Below are positions 63,828 to 64,000 of a stretch of 64,000 bases of DNA, piece after piece. The translations under genes and the position numbers were made by a program. Each line of letters begins with the position of its first letter. Position 1 is the first letter of the stretch. The notes beneath the pieces were generated by a model. That model did not search any database, had not been told where the DNA came from, and was given only the letters and a program-made list of their open reading frames with translations. Source of the stretch: an uncultured Alphaproteobacteria bacterium (GTDB taxonomy: Bacteria > Pseudomonadota > Alphaproteobacteria > HIMB59). The DNA lies in NCBI GenBank assembly GCA_902555695.1, contig CACDTV010000004.1, positions 57,438 through 121,437 on the forward strand. Direction: 5' to 3'.

Positions 63828-64000
63828 GTTATGATAAAGAAAATATTTTTGCAAAAATTTTAGAAGGTGAAATTCCTTGTGATAAGGTTTTTGAAAATGA
63901 GCATGTGCTTTCATTCAAAGACATTAGCCCAAAAGCAAAAACACATATCTTAATTATACCTAAGAAACCTCTACTTGATATTTCTGATTTCTTACAAAAT
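63824..64000 (+). CDS. HIT-family (Hint-like) hydrolase, 5' part
   Basis: The first 59 codons run to the window edge: ENIFAKILEGEIPCDKVFEN, VLSFKDISPKAKTHILIIPK. This is the start of a histidine-triad nucleotide-binding protein of about 120 residues; the HxHxH triad lies beyond the window. ATGA overlap with hisF. Confidence 0.92.
   Translation, partial: MSYDKENIFAKILEGEIPCDKVFENEHVLSFKDISPKAKTHILIIPKKPLLDISDFLQN

Overview
The window is a strongly AT-rich bacterial chromosome segment with short intergenic gaps and many overlapping start/stop codons. Gene content and order point to a streamlined marine alphaproteobacterium. The blocks that support this are DUF3576-leuS-lptE-holA position, parB-parA-rsmG-mnmG-mnmE-rho, maf-aroE-coaE-dnaQ-Tim44-Smr, hslVU, hisBHAF-HIT, thioredoxin-LonN-ubiH-ftsK, the mitofilin/HemY pair beside tsaD, and an RpoE/ChrR-type sigma/anti-sigma pair. 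A low-GC lineage such as Pelagibacterales or the HIMB59/AEGEAN-169 type fits, but that placement is inference.

Layout. 1-6.3 kb: the 5' part of a giant minus-strand gene for a DUF4347/VCBS cadherin-like surface protein, whose end lies outside the window. 6.4-8.8 kb: a divergent gene for a TolC-like lipoprotein fused to a cadherin-like domain and a SPOR domain, a plausible exporter for the giant protein. 8.8-16.9 kb: argG, an IalB-like protein, sigma/anti-sigma, DUF3429, pterin dehydratase, aldo/keto reductase, Bax-inhibitor-like, EamA, HemY-N and mitofilin-like genes. 16.9-25 kb: tsaD, EVE, acs, rsmB, rpe, purH, HAD, LysE. 25-28.9 kb: a glycan-modification cluster (TPR glycosyltransferase, two GT-A-like enzymes, FkbM methyltransferase).

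29.1-31.3 kb is the most unusual region. An intact tRNA-Gly(GCC) is preceded by two displaced copies of its 3' half. Each interval holds exactly one cargo gene (a polysaccharide lyase, then an FkbM methyltransferase). The two copies also share a 22-bp sequence immediately inside the presumed element end. This looks like a stack of two integrase-less, single-gene cassettes delivered to a tRNA gene by site-specific recombination.

31.4-40.4 kb: thioredoxin/TPR, LonN, ubiH-like, ftsK, small hypotheticals, yggS and sulfotransferases. 40.5-41.5 kb: a porin-like gene with distinct composition and a strong terminator. 41.5-55.4 kb: leuS, lptE, a holA-position gene, the parAB/mnmEG operon with a parS site at the mnmG start, two inserted plus-strand genes (GDPD, FG-GAP-like), and rho, which carries an apparent frameshift in an 8-A run. 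55.4-55.6 kb: a very AT-rich gap from which genes on both sides are transcribed away, a candidate replication origin. 55.6-64 kb: maf to hisF, and the start of a HIT-family gene cut by the window end.

The theme is cell-envelope and surface variation (giant adhesin, exporter, glycosyl-, methyl- and sulfotransferases, polysaccharide lyase) set among conserved core operons from which several usual members (gpsA, hemC/hemD, mltA, hisE) are missing at their expected places.
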